A stretch of 64,000 nt of DNA, taken from NCBI GenBank assembly GCA_011390135.1, contig JAABSZ010000002.1, forward strand, positions 1-64,000, given 5' to 3'. The notes beneath the pieces were generated by a model, which was given only the letters and a program-made list of their open reading frames with translations, did not search any database and was not told where the DNA came from. The position numbers and the translations under genes are program-made. Of the stretch, positions 41,846-50,440 are shown piece after piece. Position 1 is the first letter of the stretch; the number at the start of each line of letters is the position of its first letter. Source of the stretch: JAABSP01 sp011390135. GTDB lineage: Bacteria; Desulfobacterota; Desulfobacteria; Desulfobacterales; JAABSP01.

Positions 41846-42220
41846 ATGGCAATCAATGTCCTTATTGTAGATGACAGTGCGGTAATGCGGGCGATGATCC
41901 TCAAGTCGATGCGCATGAGCGGTCTGGAGATCGGCGAGGTGCTTCAGGCCGGCAACGGCCAGGAAGGGCTTGATACCCTCGGCGAGAACTGGGTGGATCT
42001 GGTGGTGGTCGATATCAACATGCCGGTGATGACCGGCGAGGAGATGATCGACCGCATGCGCTCGGACCCGGGATTCTCCGATCTACCCATTGTGGTCATC
42101 TCCACCGAGGGAAGCGAATCCCGGCTGAAACGTCTGCAAGAAAAGGGCGCGGCATTCATACACAAACCCTTTACGCCCGAGGCGATCAGGGATACCATCA
42201 AGACGCTCATGAACCTGTAA
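41846..42220 (+). CDS. cheY: CheY-like single receiver (second copy)
   Basis: A 124-residue receiver nearly colinear with the first cheY of the locus: MAINVLIVDDSAVMRAMIL, phospho-acceptor in LVVVDINMPVMTG, IVVISTEGSESR and AFIHKPFTP. I use ATG 41846; the frame is open upstream to an ATG at 41828, which would add MIRGYS. Two CheY proteins in one pathway often divide into an output and a phosphate sink. It is followed by cheB after 53 bp. Confidence 0.9.
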   Translation: MAINVLIVDDSAVMRAMILKSMRMSGLEIGEVLQAGNGQEGLDTLGENWVDLVVVDINMPVMTGEEMIDRMRSDPGFSDLPIVVISTEGSESRLKRLQEKGAAFIHKPFTPEAIRDTIKTLMNL

Positions 42221-42273
42221 CGGGGCCGAAGCGATCCGATGAAAGAGACCATGAAAGAGATTAAAGGATTGTC

Positions 42274-43338
42274 ATGATCAAAGTCCTTATTGTGGATGAT
42301 TCGGCGATTGTCCGCCAGATCCTGAGTAATGAACTCTCCAAATACAAAGATATCGATATTGTGGGAACCGCGGTTGACCCCTATGTCGCGCGGGACAAGA
42401 TCGTCAAGCTGCAGCCCGACGTCATCACCCTGGATCTGGAGATGCCGAGAATGGATGGCCTCTCCTTTCTGGCCAAGCTGATGCGGTACCATCCCATGCC
42501 GGTGGTCGTTTTGAGTTCCCTGACGCCCAAAAACAGCGAAAACGCTCTCAAAGCCCTCGATCTCGGGGCAATGGAAGTCCTCTGCAAGCCCGGCTCCGCC
42601 TACTCCACAAAGGATGTCTCCAGAAGCCTGGTTCAGGCCATCCGGGCAGCGGCCGAGGCCAAAGTCGGTCTGGCCCGCCAGAGCCCGCTCAAGGCGTCCG
42701 ATACCGGGATCAAAGATACGCCGATGCCGATCCGCACCACCAACAAGATCATCGCGATAGGCGCCTCCACCGGCGGAACCAAAGCCATTGAATCTGTGCT
42801 GGTCAACATGCCTCCGGCAACCCCGGGACTGGCCATTGTTCAGCATATGCCCGAAAAATTTACAACTGCATTTGCCAAGCGCCTCAACGAGATCTGCCAG
42901 ATCGAGGTGCGTGAGGCGGCAGACGGAGAACATCTGATTCCGGGGCTTGCGCTGATCGCGCCCGGAAACCGGCACATGCTTCTGGTGAGAAGCGGGGCCA
43001 GCTATCTGGTCCGGATCAAAGGAGGCCCCCCGGTTCACTACCAGCGGCCCAGTGTCAATGTCCTATTCCAGTCGGTGGCAAAACATGCGGGCCGCAACAG
43101 CATCGGGGTGCTGCTGACCGGGATGGGCGCAGACGGAGCCCAGGGCCTTCTGGCGATGCGGCAGGCCGGGGCCTATACCATCGCGCAGGACGAGAAGACT
43201 AGCGTGGTTTACGGCATGCCCCGGGAGGCCGCAAAGATGGGGGCCGCGGCAAAGATCTCTCCTCTCCAGGATATCTCCAGGGATATCTTCAACGGGCTGC
43301 GGGAGGGGAAGAATGGCCAGGGAGAGGGCGCGTCGTGA
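42274..43338 (+). CDS. cheB: CheB receptor methylesterase
   Basis: CheB removes receptor methyl groups and often deamidates glutamines; CheA phosphorylates its receiver to switch it on. The receiver has phospho-acceptor Asp54 (VITLDLEMPRMDG). The linker leads to the esterase domain, in which the catalytic Ser165 (IGASTGG), His191 (QHMPEKFT) and Asp287 (TGMGADG) are all present. At 354 residues it is of normal length. The stop overlaps the third cheD-like gene by 4 bp. Confidence 0.95.
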   Translation: MIKVLIVDDSAIVRQILSNELSKYKDIDIVGTAVDPYVARDKIVKLQPDVITLDLEMPRMDGLSFLAKLMRYHPMPVVVLSSLTPKNSENALKALDLGAMEVLCKPGSAYSTKDVSRSLVQAIRAAAEAKVGLARQSPLKASDTGIKDTPMPIRTTNKIIAIGASTGGTKAIESVLVNMPPATPGLAIVQHMPEKFTTAFAKRLNEICQIEVREAADGEHLIPGLALIAPGNRHMLLVRSGASYLVRIKGGPPVHYQRPSVNVLFQSVAKHAGRNSIGVLLTGMGADGAQGLLAMRQAGAYTIAQDEKTSVVYGMPREAAKMGAAAKISPLQDISRDIFNGLREGKNGQGEGAS

Positions 43339-43844
43339 AAGAGGATACCTACCCGACGCCCGTGGATTACTTTCTGGAGCCCGGATATATCTTTGTGGCT
43401 GCAAAGCCGGCCATGATCTCCGGTGTGCTCGGCTCCGGAGTCTCGGTCTGCATCTATGACCGGAAGCGGAAGACCGGGGGGATGAACCACTTCAAATACC
43501 CCTTTATCGGCGAAAAGCGAATGTCGACCGCGATCTACGGCAACGTCTCCACACTGGCGCTGATCCGGATGATGATCAAAGACGGCTCTAAAAGAAAGCA
43601 TCTGGAGGCCCAGATTTTCGGCGGCGCGCACAATCTTTCGCTTTCCAAAAAGAATATAGGAAGAGAGAATATCATGATGGCCAAACGGATTCTTGCCCGG
43701 GAGCGGATCGATCTGGTCTCCGAGGATGTGGGGGGTGAGAAGGGGCGGAAGGTGGTCTTCAACACCAGCAAGAACGAAGTCGCGGTGATGAAGGTGGAGA
43801 GGCTCCGGGCCGGAGACTGGTATCCCTACGAAGAGAGCCGCTAG
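43335..43844 (+). CDS. CheD paralogue 3, catalytic cysteine replaced by glycine
   Basis: A 169-residue CheD-fold protein, more distant from the other two and closer to the CheD type usually found behind cheB. The family strand reads VLGSGVSVCIYD: the catalytic cysteine is Gly35 (codon GGA), the threonine is Ser29, but the histidine is retained (GGMNHF, His52). Later IFGGAHNLS and DVGGEKGRKVVFNT are typical. The neighbouring CheB could do the deamidation instead. Its ATG overlaps the cheB stop, so it is translated with it. It is the last gene of the plus-strand operon and faces the convergent receptor gene. Confidence 0.85.
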   Translation: MKEDTYPTPVDYFLEPGYIFVAAKPAMISGVLGSGVSVCIYDRKRKTGGMNHFKYPFIGEKRMSTAIYGNVSTLALIRMMIKDGSKRKHLEAQIFGGAHNLSLSKKNIGRENIMMAKRILARERIDLVSEDVGGEKGRKVVFNTSKNEVAVMKVERLRAGDWYPYEESR

Positions 43845-43922
43845 CCCGAAGCCTGTCCTGGCTTATCTCATATGCCTTTTGGAACATAATAAGATCCATC
43901 TTTTTTCCGGCTATTTTCCTTT

Positions 43923-45602
43923 TTAAAAATCCTTGAAATCATCATCATCCAGAGGGATGATCTCATTGGGGGAGACCTCCCTTCGGGCCGGTGCCGGCGC
44001 TCTCTTTTCAGCCTTCTGTTCCCTGGGTTTATAGGGCGGGGGAGCTGGTTTTGATTTCGAAGAACGCTTTTGCGCTCTCTGGGGCCGGGACCGCTCCGGC
44101 ATCGGTGTTCGCTTCTGCTCCTTCTTGCCCACCAGGTGGGTCAGATCCTCCACAAAATCCTTCATCTTTTCGGCCTGGCCCCGCATCTGCTGGGATGCGG
44201 ATGCGGACTGCTGAGCGTTGGCCGCATTCTTCTGGGTCACTTTGTCCATCTCGGCCACGGAAGTATTGACCTGCTCGATGCCCTGGGCCTGTTCGTCTGA
44301 TGCGGCCGCTATCTCGCCGATGAGGTCGCTGATCTTGTCGGAACTCTGGGTCACCTCGGCAAAGACCGAGTTGGTCTGTCCCACCAGCTCTCCGCCATCC
44401 TTGATCTTCTTCACCGTGATCTCGATGAGGCCGGCCGTGTTCCGGGCCGCGTCTCCTGCCCGCATGGCAAGATTCCTCACCTCGTCGGCCACCACCGCAA
44501 ATCCGGCCCCGGCCTCCCCGGCCCGGGCCGCCTCCACCGCGGCGTTCAAGGCCAGCAGATTGGTCTGAAACGCTATCTCGTCGATGGTCTTGATGATCTT
44601 GAAGGTCTCCTCGCTCGATTTGACAATGTCGTCCATGGATGCCGTCAACTGGTTCATGGAATCGTTGGCGCTCTGGATCGAGGTCTTTCCGGCCTTCATC
44701 AGGTGGTTGGCCTGCTTCGCGTTGTCCGCGTTCTGGCGGGTCATGGAGGACATCTCTTCCAGAGATGAGGAGGTCTGCTGAATGGCCCCGGCCTGCTCCG
44801 AGGCATCTTCGGCCAGAGACTGGCTTGCGGCCGCCACCTCCTGCGCACCTCCGATGATCTGCTCCGCGCTCTCGGTGAGCATCCGTATGCTTCGGCCCAG
44901 GGTGCCGCGGAGGCGGTTGACATAGATAACGAAAAGCCCTCCACCGATGACAAAGAGGATTCCGATGGCGATAAACATGACCTCAATTTCCTCGAGGCGT
45001 TCCGTATAAAGATCTTCCTTGCTGCCGCCGATCCCCACCATCCAGTCCCAGGGCCCGAAGTAGGACTGGTAGGCCAAAAATGTTTCCACAGGCTTGCCCG
45101 GATTCTGCCAGACATCCTCGACGATCCTGTCGGCAATCTGCCGGTTTGCCCAGGTATCCTGAATCGTATATTTCCCTTGGGTCTGAACATTCCAGGCGTT
45201 TTTCCCCTCCAGAGAGGGATGCATCGCCAGGACACCCCGCTCGTCCCCCTGGGTTTTCACTGCCCAGGCAAAGGTCTTGCTGTTCATGGACATCCGACTT
45301 CCAGCTATATCCCGGACCCCGTTCTCTCGCATTGGACCCAGCACATAGGTCTTCACGGTCTCCTGCGCCTGCTCCAGGGTCAGATTTCCGGCCTTGACCT
45401 CTTCGTTCATGGCCTCCATGAAGCCGATCATATTGCTGTTGATGTTTTTGAACATGGTCCCGCCGAGATCGATGATCTCGGTCTTCGATTTCCAGTATGC
45501 GTAGTAGAAGGTGCAGACGAGAACAATGCACACCAGCACCAGAATCGGTGTAAAGAACCGCAGTTTCATCCCTTTTGACTTACGCTCTTCCATAAGGTTC
45601 AT
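43923..45602 (-). CDS. Methyl-accepting chemotaxis protein with Cache domain (cluster receptor 2)
   Basis: A 559-residue receptor: membrane helix at about 16-37, a periplasmic single Cache (Cache_2-like) domain at about 40-195 with FAWAVKTQGDERGVLAMHPSL, DTWANRQIADRIV and SYFGPWDWMVGIGGSK, a second helix at 208-231, a short HAMP and a signalling domain with the tip at 341-380 (FQTNLLALNAAVEAARAG). The C-terminal 60 residues are a Lys/Arg/Pro-rich linker ending IPLDDDDFKDF, a plausible tether for CheR or CheD. AGGAG lies only two bases before the first ATG, so ATG 45593 may be the real start. Last gene of the minus-strand che operon, 8 bp after cheW. Cache_2 receptors often sense small organic acids. 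Confidence 0.9.
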   Translation of the reverse strand: MNLMEERKSKGMKLRFFTPILVLVCIVLVCTFYYAYWKSKTEIIDLGGTMFKNINSNMIGFMEAMNEEVKAGNLTLEQAQETVKTYVLGPMRENGVRDIAGSRMSMNSKTFAWAVKTQGDERGVLAMHPSLEGKNAWNVQTQGKYTIQDTWANRQIADRIVEDVWQNPGKPVETFLAYQSYFGPWDWMVGIGGSKEDLYTERLEEIEVMFIAIGILFVIGGGLFVIYVNRLRGTLGRSIRMLTESAEQIIGGAQEVAAASQSLAEDASEQAGAIQQTSSSLEEMSSMTRQNADNAKQANHLMKAGKTSIQSANDSMNQLTASMDDIVKSSEETFKIIKTIDEIAFQTNLLALNAAVEAARAGEAGAGFAVVADEVRNLAMRAGDAARNTAGLIEITVKKIKDGGELVGQTNSVFAEVTQSSDKISDLIGEIAAASDEQAQGIEQVNTSVAEMDKVTQKNAANAQQSASASQQMRGQAEKMKDFVEDLTHLVGKKEQKRTPMPERSRPQRAQKRSSKSKPAPPPYKPREQKAEKRAPAPARREVSPNEIIPLDDDDFKDF

Positions 45603-45610
45603 CGCTCCTG

Positions 45611-46123
45611 TCAGCTTGTGCTTTCCAGCAGGTTGATCTCTTCGGATTTGAGGATTCTGTCGATATCGAGCAGAATCTTCACGCCCCCCTCCATCTTGGC
45701 CATCCCAAGTATATAGTCAGTCTCGAGACGGCTGCCAAAGGCCGGGGAATCTTCGATATCATCGGCCTTGATGTTGAGTACCTCCGAGACCGTATCCACC
45801 ACGATGCCGATCATGACATTTCCGCTCTCCCCCGGGATTTCCACCACGATGATGCAGGTACGATCCGTATACTCCTCGGCCTCGAGGCCGAACCGGAGCC
45901 GCAGATCGATCACCGGGATCACCTTTCCCCGCAGGTTGATCACCCCCTTGACAAACTGAGGGGTTCTGGGAACCGGCGTGATGGGCATCATACCTATGAT
46001 CTCCTTGATCTTCAATATCCCGATGCCGTACTCCTCCCCGGCCAGGGTGAAGGTGAGATATTTCCCCTCCCGCTCTCCCATCGCCTTGATCGCCTGATCC
46101 ATGGTCTCCGTCATTCGTTTCAT
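45611..46123 (-). CDS. cheW: CheW coupling protein
   Basis: A 170-residue CheW-like adaptor that links receptors to CheA. The beta-fold motifs are clear: KYLTFTLAGEEYGIGILKIKEIIG, PRTPQFVKGVINLRGKVIPVIDLRLRFG, and VVDTVSEVLNIKADDIEDSPAFG. It is 8 bp from the Cache receptor gene and 75 bp after a cheY-like gene on the same strand. It presumably serves CheA encoded on the opposite strand, since no second cheA is present. Confidence 0.94.
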   Translation of the reverse strand: MKRMTETMDQAIKAMGEREGKYLTFTLAGEEYGIGILKIKEIIGMMPITPVPRTPQFVKGVINLRGKVIPVIDLRLRFGLEAEEYTDRTCIIVVEIPGESGNVMIGIVVDTVSEVLNIKADDIEDSPAFGSRLETDYILGMAKMEGGVKILLDIDRILKSEEINLLESTS

Positions 46124-46198
46124 CTTCCGTTCCTCCTTGCCGTAATTCCCGAATCGTTATGTTGATCCTATTTTTGAATAAAATGAATTTTGCCGGCA

Positions 46199-46564
46199 CT
46201 ATCCGAGTACTTTTCTGACCACCGCCAGAAGCTGTTCCGGCTTGAAAGGCTTGACGATCCAGCCGGTCGCCCCCGCGGCCTTTCCCTCCTGCTTTTTCTG
46301 CTGCTGGGATTCGGTGGTCAGCATGACAATGGGGACGAATCGATACGCCTGCATGGCGCGAACCTTTCGGATCAGCTCGATGCCGTCCATTTCCGGCATA
46401 TTGAGATCGGTGAGGAGCATATTTACAGATGTTTTCTCCAGCTTGTTCAACGCCTCCTGGCCGTCCCCAGCCTCGACGACATCATAGCCCGCCCCGGTAA
46501 GGGTGAAACGGACCATCTGCCGGACACTCGCGGAATCGTCTACGGTCATGATGACTTTTGCCAT
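46199..46564 (-). CDS. cheY: CheY-like single receiver (third copy)
   Basis: A 121-residue receiver: MAKVIMTVDDSASVRQMVRF, phospho-acceptor in LLTDLNMPEMDG, IVMLTTESQQQKK and the lysine in WIVKPFKPEQL. It resembles flagellar-type CheY proteins (the MTVDDSxSVRQMV start and TTESQ switch) more than the two plus-strand copies do. It lies 15 bp after the cytosolic receptor-like gene in the minus-strand operon. So this locus has three CheY-like proteins plus the receivers on CheB and the HD-GYP protein. Confidence 0.92.
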   Translation of the reverse strand: MAKVIMTVDDSASVRQMVRFTLTGAGYDVVEAGDGQEALNKLEKTSVNMLLTDLNMPEMDGIELIRKVRAMQAYRFVPIVMLTTESQQQKKQEGKAAGATGWIVKPFKPEQLLAVVRKVLG

Positions 46565-46579
46565 GCATCTGCCTCTTTT

Positions 46580-48403
46580 CTAAAATAGTTCCACATTGTC
46601 CCCGAACCCCTCTTTCTCCTCATTATCCGGCTTCTGACCCGGTTTGTGACCCGGCGGCTGCAAATCATCCTGAGGATCGGGGAGAGCCCGCGTCGAATGG
46701 CCGCCCACAAGACGCTCGTGTACTCCCCGTTCCTGATTCATGGTATACCGATCTGCCAGTTTCCGGGTTTCTTCCGAGGAGATGTTGAAATTCGCCTTTG
46801 GCTTCCGTTTTCCGATGATCTTTTTCAACTTCTCCAGCCGATCGATCTCCCCGAGCATTTCATGGGAGAGCGATTTAAGGAAAGCGAGTCCGGAGAGGAC
46901 ATCTTCAATGGTGGACTTCAGCACCTGGGCCCGGTGCAGTGTTTCATCGGAATTTCGGATAAATCGATCATAAATATCTGTCAATTGGAAAAGTCCTCTC
47001 TCCGACACGCCGGCCTCCTGCTCCGCTTCGGCTTGGCCCACATCCGCAGTCATCTTCCCGGCCAGTTCCGAGACCTCGTTGAGAATATCTTTCACCGTAT
47101 CCACAAAGCGGCCCGTCTGTTGGGAGATGTGTGTCACCTCCTGGGCCAGTATTTCCAGGGTGCGGCCTGTCTCTCCGAGATGGGCCGCCTTGATGATGGC
47201 ATTCAAGGAGAGAAAGTGGGTCTGAAAGCCGATATTCTCCACCTGTTCCATATGGCCGGTGAGGCGCCGGTTGATTTCGGCCGCGGCCAGCGCGGTGCTT
47301 CGGACCCGTTCCGTTGCGGATCGGGCCTGATGCCGAAGTTCCTTTAAATTCTTCAGATCTCTTTGAAGGGCCTCAAAGGGTTTCTGGTTTTGATCGTTGC
47401 TCAATTCCGAAAGGCTCTGGGTAAGTCCGTCGATCTCATGGTGGATGGCGTTGAAGGCCTGTTGGGTCCTCTGATAGACCCCGTCGATCTCCTCCCGGGT
47501 CTGCCCGATCTGCCCCTGCTGCAGTTCAATGATGGCCAGAACCGTTGCATATCGGCCCTTGCCCATTCTGCAGAGGGCTTCCACATCTTCCAGGGCATGG
47601 AGAATATGTTCCACCCGCTGATTCATGCTGTCATGGAGCTGCATGCCCACCACCACCTCGCCCACCTGCCGGCGGATCTCCCGTCCGTGGGTATTGGCCT
47701 GCTCCATAGCGGATATGGACCAGGCGATCAGTTTGCGCGCGTCCTGGGCAGAGGTCTCAACGGTCTGCTGACCCTCTCGGGTCAGCCCTTTGATGCGGCC
47801 GGCCTCCTCTGTCACCTCCTGAAAGATCTCCTCCTGCTCCCGCCCTGTTTTTCGGGCATCCTCCCGAATCTGCTTTGTCAGCCGGGAGATCTCCTGGGAA
47901 AGATGGCCGATCTGCTGGGAGACCACGCCAAAAAGGGCTTCTGAGGATTCAGAGCCTGCGCTCTCCACCCGAATCCCGAAACCGATTCCCTTTAACGAGA
48001 CCGAGATCTTCTCTACGGTCTTACAGGAGTGCTGAAGCCGGCTCAGGTCATCGATCAGAAGAGAGATCTGCTCCAGCCGGAGGCTCACCTCGTGATGACG
48101 GCTGTCGAGGTCGCAAAGCGCCACCTTGACCATTTCGTTCATTCGATCCAGAAGGCTCTCCCCTCCATCGCTGCTGATGGAGCCGATCGTTTCCAGGATC
48201 TTCCCGGCAATGGCGCCGCCCTCGTTAGATACCGATTCCAGTGCATTCCCGATATCCATAAAGGGGGATTCGGAATCCCGGCAGATCCGCTGCAGAGATT
48301 TTCGGCAGCAAAGGATCTCTTCGGCAACCTTTCTGCAGTCCCTCTGGAAGGGGTTTGACAATAGACGATTCGAAATTGCTGCCATGATCTCTTTTATGCG
48401 CAT
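46580..48403 (-). CDS. Cytosolic chemoreceptor-like coiled-coil protein with altered hairpin tip
   Basis: A protein of about 607 residues, without membrane helices, built almost entirely of alpha-helical coiled coil. Near residue 410 it has a stretch that clearly derives from a chemoreceptor tip, GFQTHFLSLNAIIKAAHLGETG, but the usual AAIEAARAGE is changed (Glu to Lys, Arg to His), and the following segment reads TLEILAQEVTHISQQTG instead of GFAVVADEV. The start at ATG 48403 forms a TGATG overlap with the upstream HD-GYP gene. The first 80 residues contain a Cys-Cys pair (EILCCRKS). It may be a soluble array component or a divergent sensor that no longer stimulates CheA in the usual way. Confidence 0.75.
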   Translation of the reverse strand: MRIKEIMAAISNRLLSNPFQRDCRKVAEEILCCRKSLQRICRDSESPFMDIGNALESVSNEGGAIAGKILETIGSISSDGGESLLDRMNEMVKVALCDLDSRHHEVSLRLEQISLLIDDLSRLQHSCKTVEKISVSLKGIGFGIRVESAGSESSEALFGVVSQQIGHLSQEISRLTKQIREDARKTGREQEEIFQEVTEEAGRIKGLTREGQQTVETSAQDARKLIAWSISAMEQANTHGREIRRQVGEVVVGMQLHDSMNQRVEHILHALEDVEALCRMGKGRYATVLAIIELQQGQIGQTREEIDGVYQRTQQAFNAIHHEIDGLTQSLSELSNDQNQKPFEALQRDLKNLKELRHQARSATERVRSTALAAAEINRRLTGHMEQVENIGFQTHFLSLNAIIKAAHLGETGRTLEILAQEVTHISQQTGRFVDTVKDILNEVSELAGKMTADVGQAEAEQEAGVSERGLFQLTDIYDRFIRNSDETLHRAQVLKSTIEDVLSGLAFLKSLSHEMLGEIDRLEKLKKIIGKRKPKANFNISSEETRKLADRYTMNQERGVHERLVGGHSTRALPDPQDDLQPPGHKPGQKPDNEEKEGFGDNVELF

Positions 48404-49536
48404 CAGCAGAAGGACAGTACCCCCCCCTCCCGTTCGCTCCATTGGAACGGTTTGTTGTTTTTGATCGGACAGGACGGATTCATCTTCTGCAGGATACAGA
48501 TCACTTTTTCCTGATCACTGAAAAAGGCGTCCACCACCGCAGGATCAAACTGCTTCCCGCGGCTCTGCCGGATAATGTCAAAGGCGACCTCGGCAGGGTA
48601 GGGCTCCTTGTAGGGGCGGGCCGAGGTGAGGGCATCAAAGACATCCGCGATCCCCACGATCCGTCCGGTGATGGGAATCTCCTCCTTTGCAAGCCCCCGG
48701 GGATATCCCCTGCCGTCCCACCGTTCATGGTGGGAGCCTGCGATCTGGTGGGCATACTGGAGGATCTCCGCACTCGAGTCGGCCAGAATGTTTTCACCGA
48801 TGGTGGTATGGCTTTTGATGACTTCAAACTCCTCGGCCGTCAACCTTCCCGGTTTTAGCAGGATCTTGTCCGGAATGCCGATCTTTCCCACATCGTGCAT
48901 GGGAGAGGCATACCGGATGTTTTCGATCCTGTTTTGGGGCAGCTCCAGATTCATCGCGATCAACTCGCAGTAGCTGCTGATCCTGCTGATATGCTCGCCG
49001 GTCTCCTCATCTTTGTATTCCGCGGCAATGGCCAGCCGTTTAATGGTATCGAGATACGCGTCATGTACCGCCTCATGGGCATCCTGCAGCTCGGACATGC
49101 TTTCCAGAAGCTGTCGATGGATCCGCATCCGTTCCACAAGAAGATTCCGCTCCTTGAGCACCCGTTTGAGACGCACCATCAGTTCCTTGTTCCGGAAGGG
49201 TTTACCGATGAAATCGCTGGCCCCGAGCTGGATGATCTTCTCATAGGTGAAGTCCTCGATAAAACCTGTCATGACGATCACATCGGCCTCATGCTTCTCC
49301 TTGACCTCCCTGAGCAGTTCGATGCCGCTGATACCGGGCATTTTAATGTCTGTGACCACCACATCCACCCTCTCCTTTTTCAGAATTTCCAGAGCACGGG
49401 TTCCGTTCTCCGCGATGGAGCAATTATATCCGGCATACCCGATGGCCTCCTGAAGCATCTCCCGGATCACCTCTTCGTCATCCACCACCAGGATATAGAT
49501 TTCCTCCGGTATCAGTTCCGGCGCGGGATCGATCAT
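48403..49536 (-). CDS. Response regulator with HD-GYP domain (c-di-GMP phosphodiesterase type)
   Basis: A receiver at residues 8-125 (YILVVDDEEVIREML, phospho-acceptor in VDVVVTDIKMPG, FIGKPFRNKEL) is joined through a helix to an HD-GYP domain (YASPMHDVGKIGIPDKIL, HHERWDGRGYPRGL, ISRISSYCELIA). HD-GYP domains hydrolyse cyclic di-GMP, and both signature motifs are intact. I start at ATG 49536, which has AGGAGAG eight bases upstream; the open frame before it is not similar to receivers. It heads the minus-strand che operon, coupled by TGATG to the receptor-like gene, so this chemosensory system probably changes c-di-GMP level as an output. Confidence 0.9.
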   Translation of the reverse strand: MIDPAPELIPEEIYILVVDDEEVIREMLQEAIGYAGYNCSIAENGTRALEILKKERVDVVVTDIKMPGISGIELLREVKEKHEADVIVMTGFIEDFTYEKIIQLGASDFIGKPFRNKELMVRLKRVLKERNLLVERMRIHRQLLESMSELQDAHEAVHDAYLDTIKRLAIAAEYKDEETGEHISRISSYCELIAMNLELPQNRIENIRYASPMHDVGKIGIPDKILLKPGRLTAEEFEVIKSHTTIGENILADSSAEILQYAHQIAGSHHERWDGRGYPRGLAKEEIPITGRIVGIADVFDALTSARPYKEPYPAEVAFDIIRQSRGKQFDPAVVDAFFSDQEKVICILQKMNPSCPIKNNKPFQWSEREGGVLSFC

Positions 49537-49713
49537 AAACTTCTCTCCTGTAGGGTGCTCCTTTAGGATCTTTTTTTTTGACCCTTGAAAGGATCTATAT
49601 CGTTTTGCAAAACAACTTTCAACGGCTTTCCATTCCCCAAGTTTGGATTCCACCAAATGGAGAATAGTCAATTGTCAAATAAAATTCAACCCATTCTTCG
49701 ATTCCTTTTCCCG

Positions 49714-49765
49714 TTGACAGGGATTGCATAACTTGATAAATCCAATTCATCTGCTGTATGGATTT
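49714..49765 (+). promoter_or_regulatory. Promoter and inverted repeat upstream of cytochrome c3
   Basis: TTGACA (49714-49719) with a 17-bp spacer leads to a weak -10 TAAATC (49737-49742). Overlapping this, AAATCCA (49738-49744) and TGGATTT (49759-49765) form a 7-bp inverted repeat, which could be an operator or an RNA hairpin in the leader. The cytochrome ATG follows behind a very strong ribosome site, AGGAGGTGA. Confidence 0.4.
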
Positions 49766-49798
49766 TACCATAAAAAAGAAAGGAGGTGAAATCAAGAG

Positions 49799-50281
49799 AT
49801 GAAAAGGAAAATGCTGCTGTTTACCGCGGCCATCGTCGGCATTGCCTTTTTGTGCGCGGCCGGGATCTATGCCGGGACAACCGTTCCCGACGTGGTCAAG
49901 ATGCAGAACAAGGCCTATGAGAAGCATGACAAGGGCATTGTGGAGTTCACCCACAAAAAACATGTCGAGGATTATGCCAAGGCCAATCCCGAACTCTACA
50001 AAAACGGGTGCGGCGCATGCCATCACGACGCGGAGGGCAAACCCCTGACCGGCCTGAAGATGGGCGAGAATGTGCAAAACTGCATCGAATGCCATAAAAA
50101 GCCGGGGGAGAAACCCAAGGGCAAGGATGCGCCGAAACTATCCGACAAGGAGGCCAGGGAGTATCACGCGGAGGCGCTTCACGACAACTGCCGGGACTGC
50201 CATAAGGATTTCAATAAGAAGAACAACACGAAAGCCGCTCCGACAACCTGCTCCAAGTGTCATCCCAAGGAGAAGAAGTAG
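49799..50281 (+). CDS. Tetrahaem cytochrome c3 family protein
   Basis: A 160-residue secreted cytochrome. The signal peptide (LLFTAAIVGIAFLCAAGIYA) is followed by a domain with four CxxCH haem-binding motifs at residues 71-75 (CGACH), 95-99 (CIECH), 131-135 (CRDCH) and 151-155 (CSKCH), and upstream histidines (H52, H55, H123, H128) suited as distal ligands. This matches the class III cytochrome c3 pattern of sulfate reducers, periplasmic carriers between hydrogenases or formate dehydrogenases and membrane redox complexes. It is single-gene, with a strong Shine-Dalgarno and a terminator after it. The insertion with Lys/Gly/Pro between haems 2 and 3 is longer than in the classic type I protein. 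Confidence 0.92.
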   Translation: MKRKMLLFTAAIVGIAFLCAAGIYAGTTVPDVVKMQNKAYEKHDKGIVEFTHKKHVEDYAKANPELYKNGCGACHHDAEGKPLTGLKMGENVQNCIECHKKPGEKPKGKDAPKLSDKEAREYHAEALHDNCRDCHKDFNKKNNTKAAPTTCSKCHPKEKK

Positions 50282-50356
50282 GGATCATTCCGGTTCGGGA
50301 GCTGCTGCTGGGTTTCACAGCACAGGAATAATCCTGACAGCCTGCGGATGATCCGC

Positions 50357-50406
50357 TAAAAAAGACAGGGCGTGCCGATGATGATTTCGGTATGCCCTGT
50401 CTTTTA
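50357..50406. terminator. Bidirectional terminator between cytochrome c3 and the dsr operon end
   Basis: AAAAGACAGGGC and GCCCTGTCTTTT flank a small loop-proximal stem (GCCGA/TCGGTA) at 50360-50405, giving a long, near-perfect hairpin with T-runs on both strands. It lies between the convergent ends at 50281 and 50441. Confidence 0.85.
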
Positions 50407-50440
50407 TTGAAGATGATCCTTTTCGATGCGCGGGTTTCGG

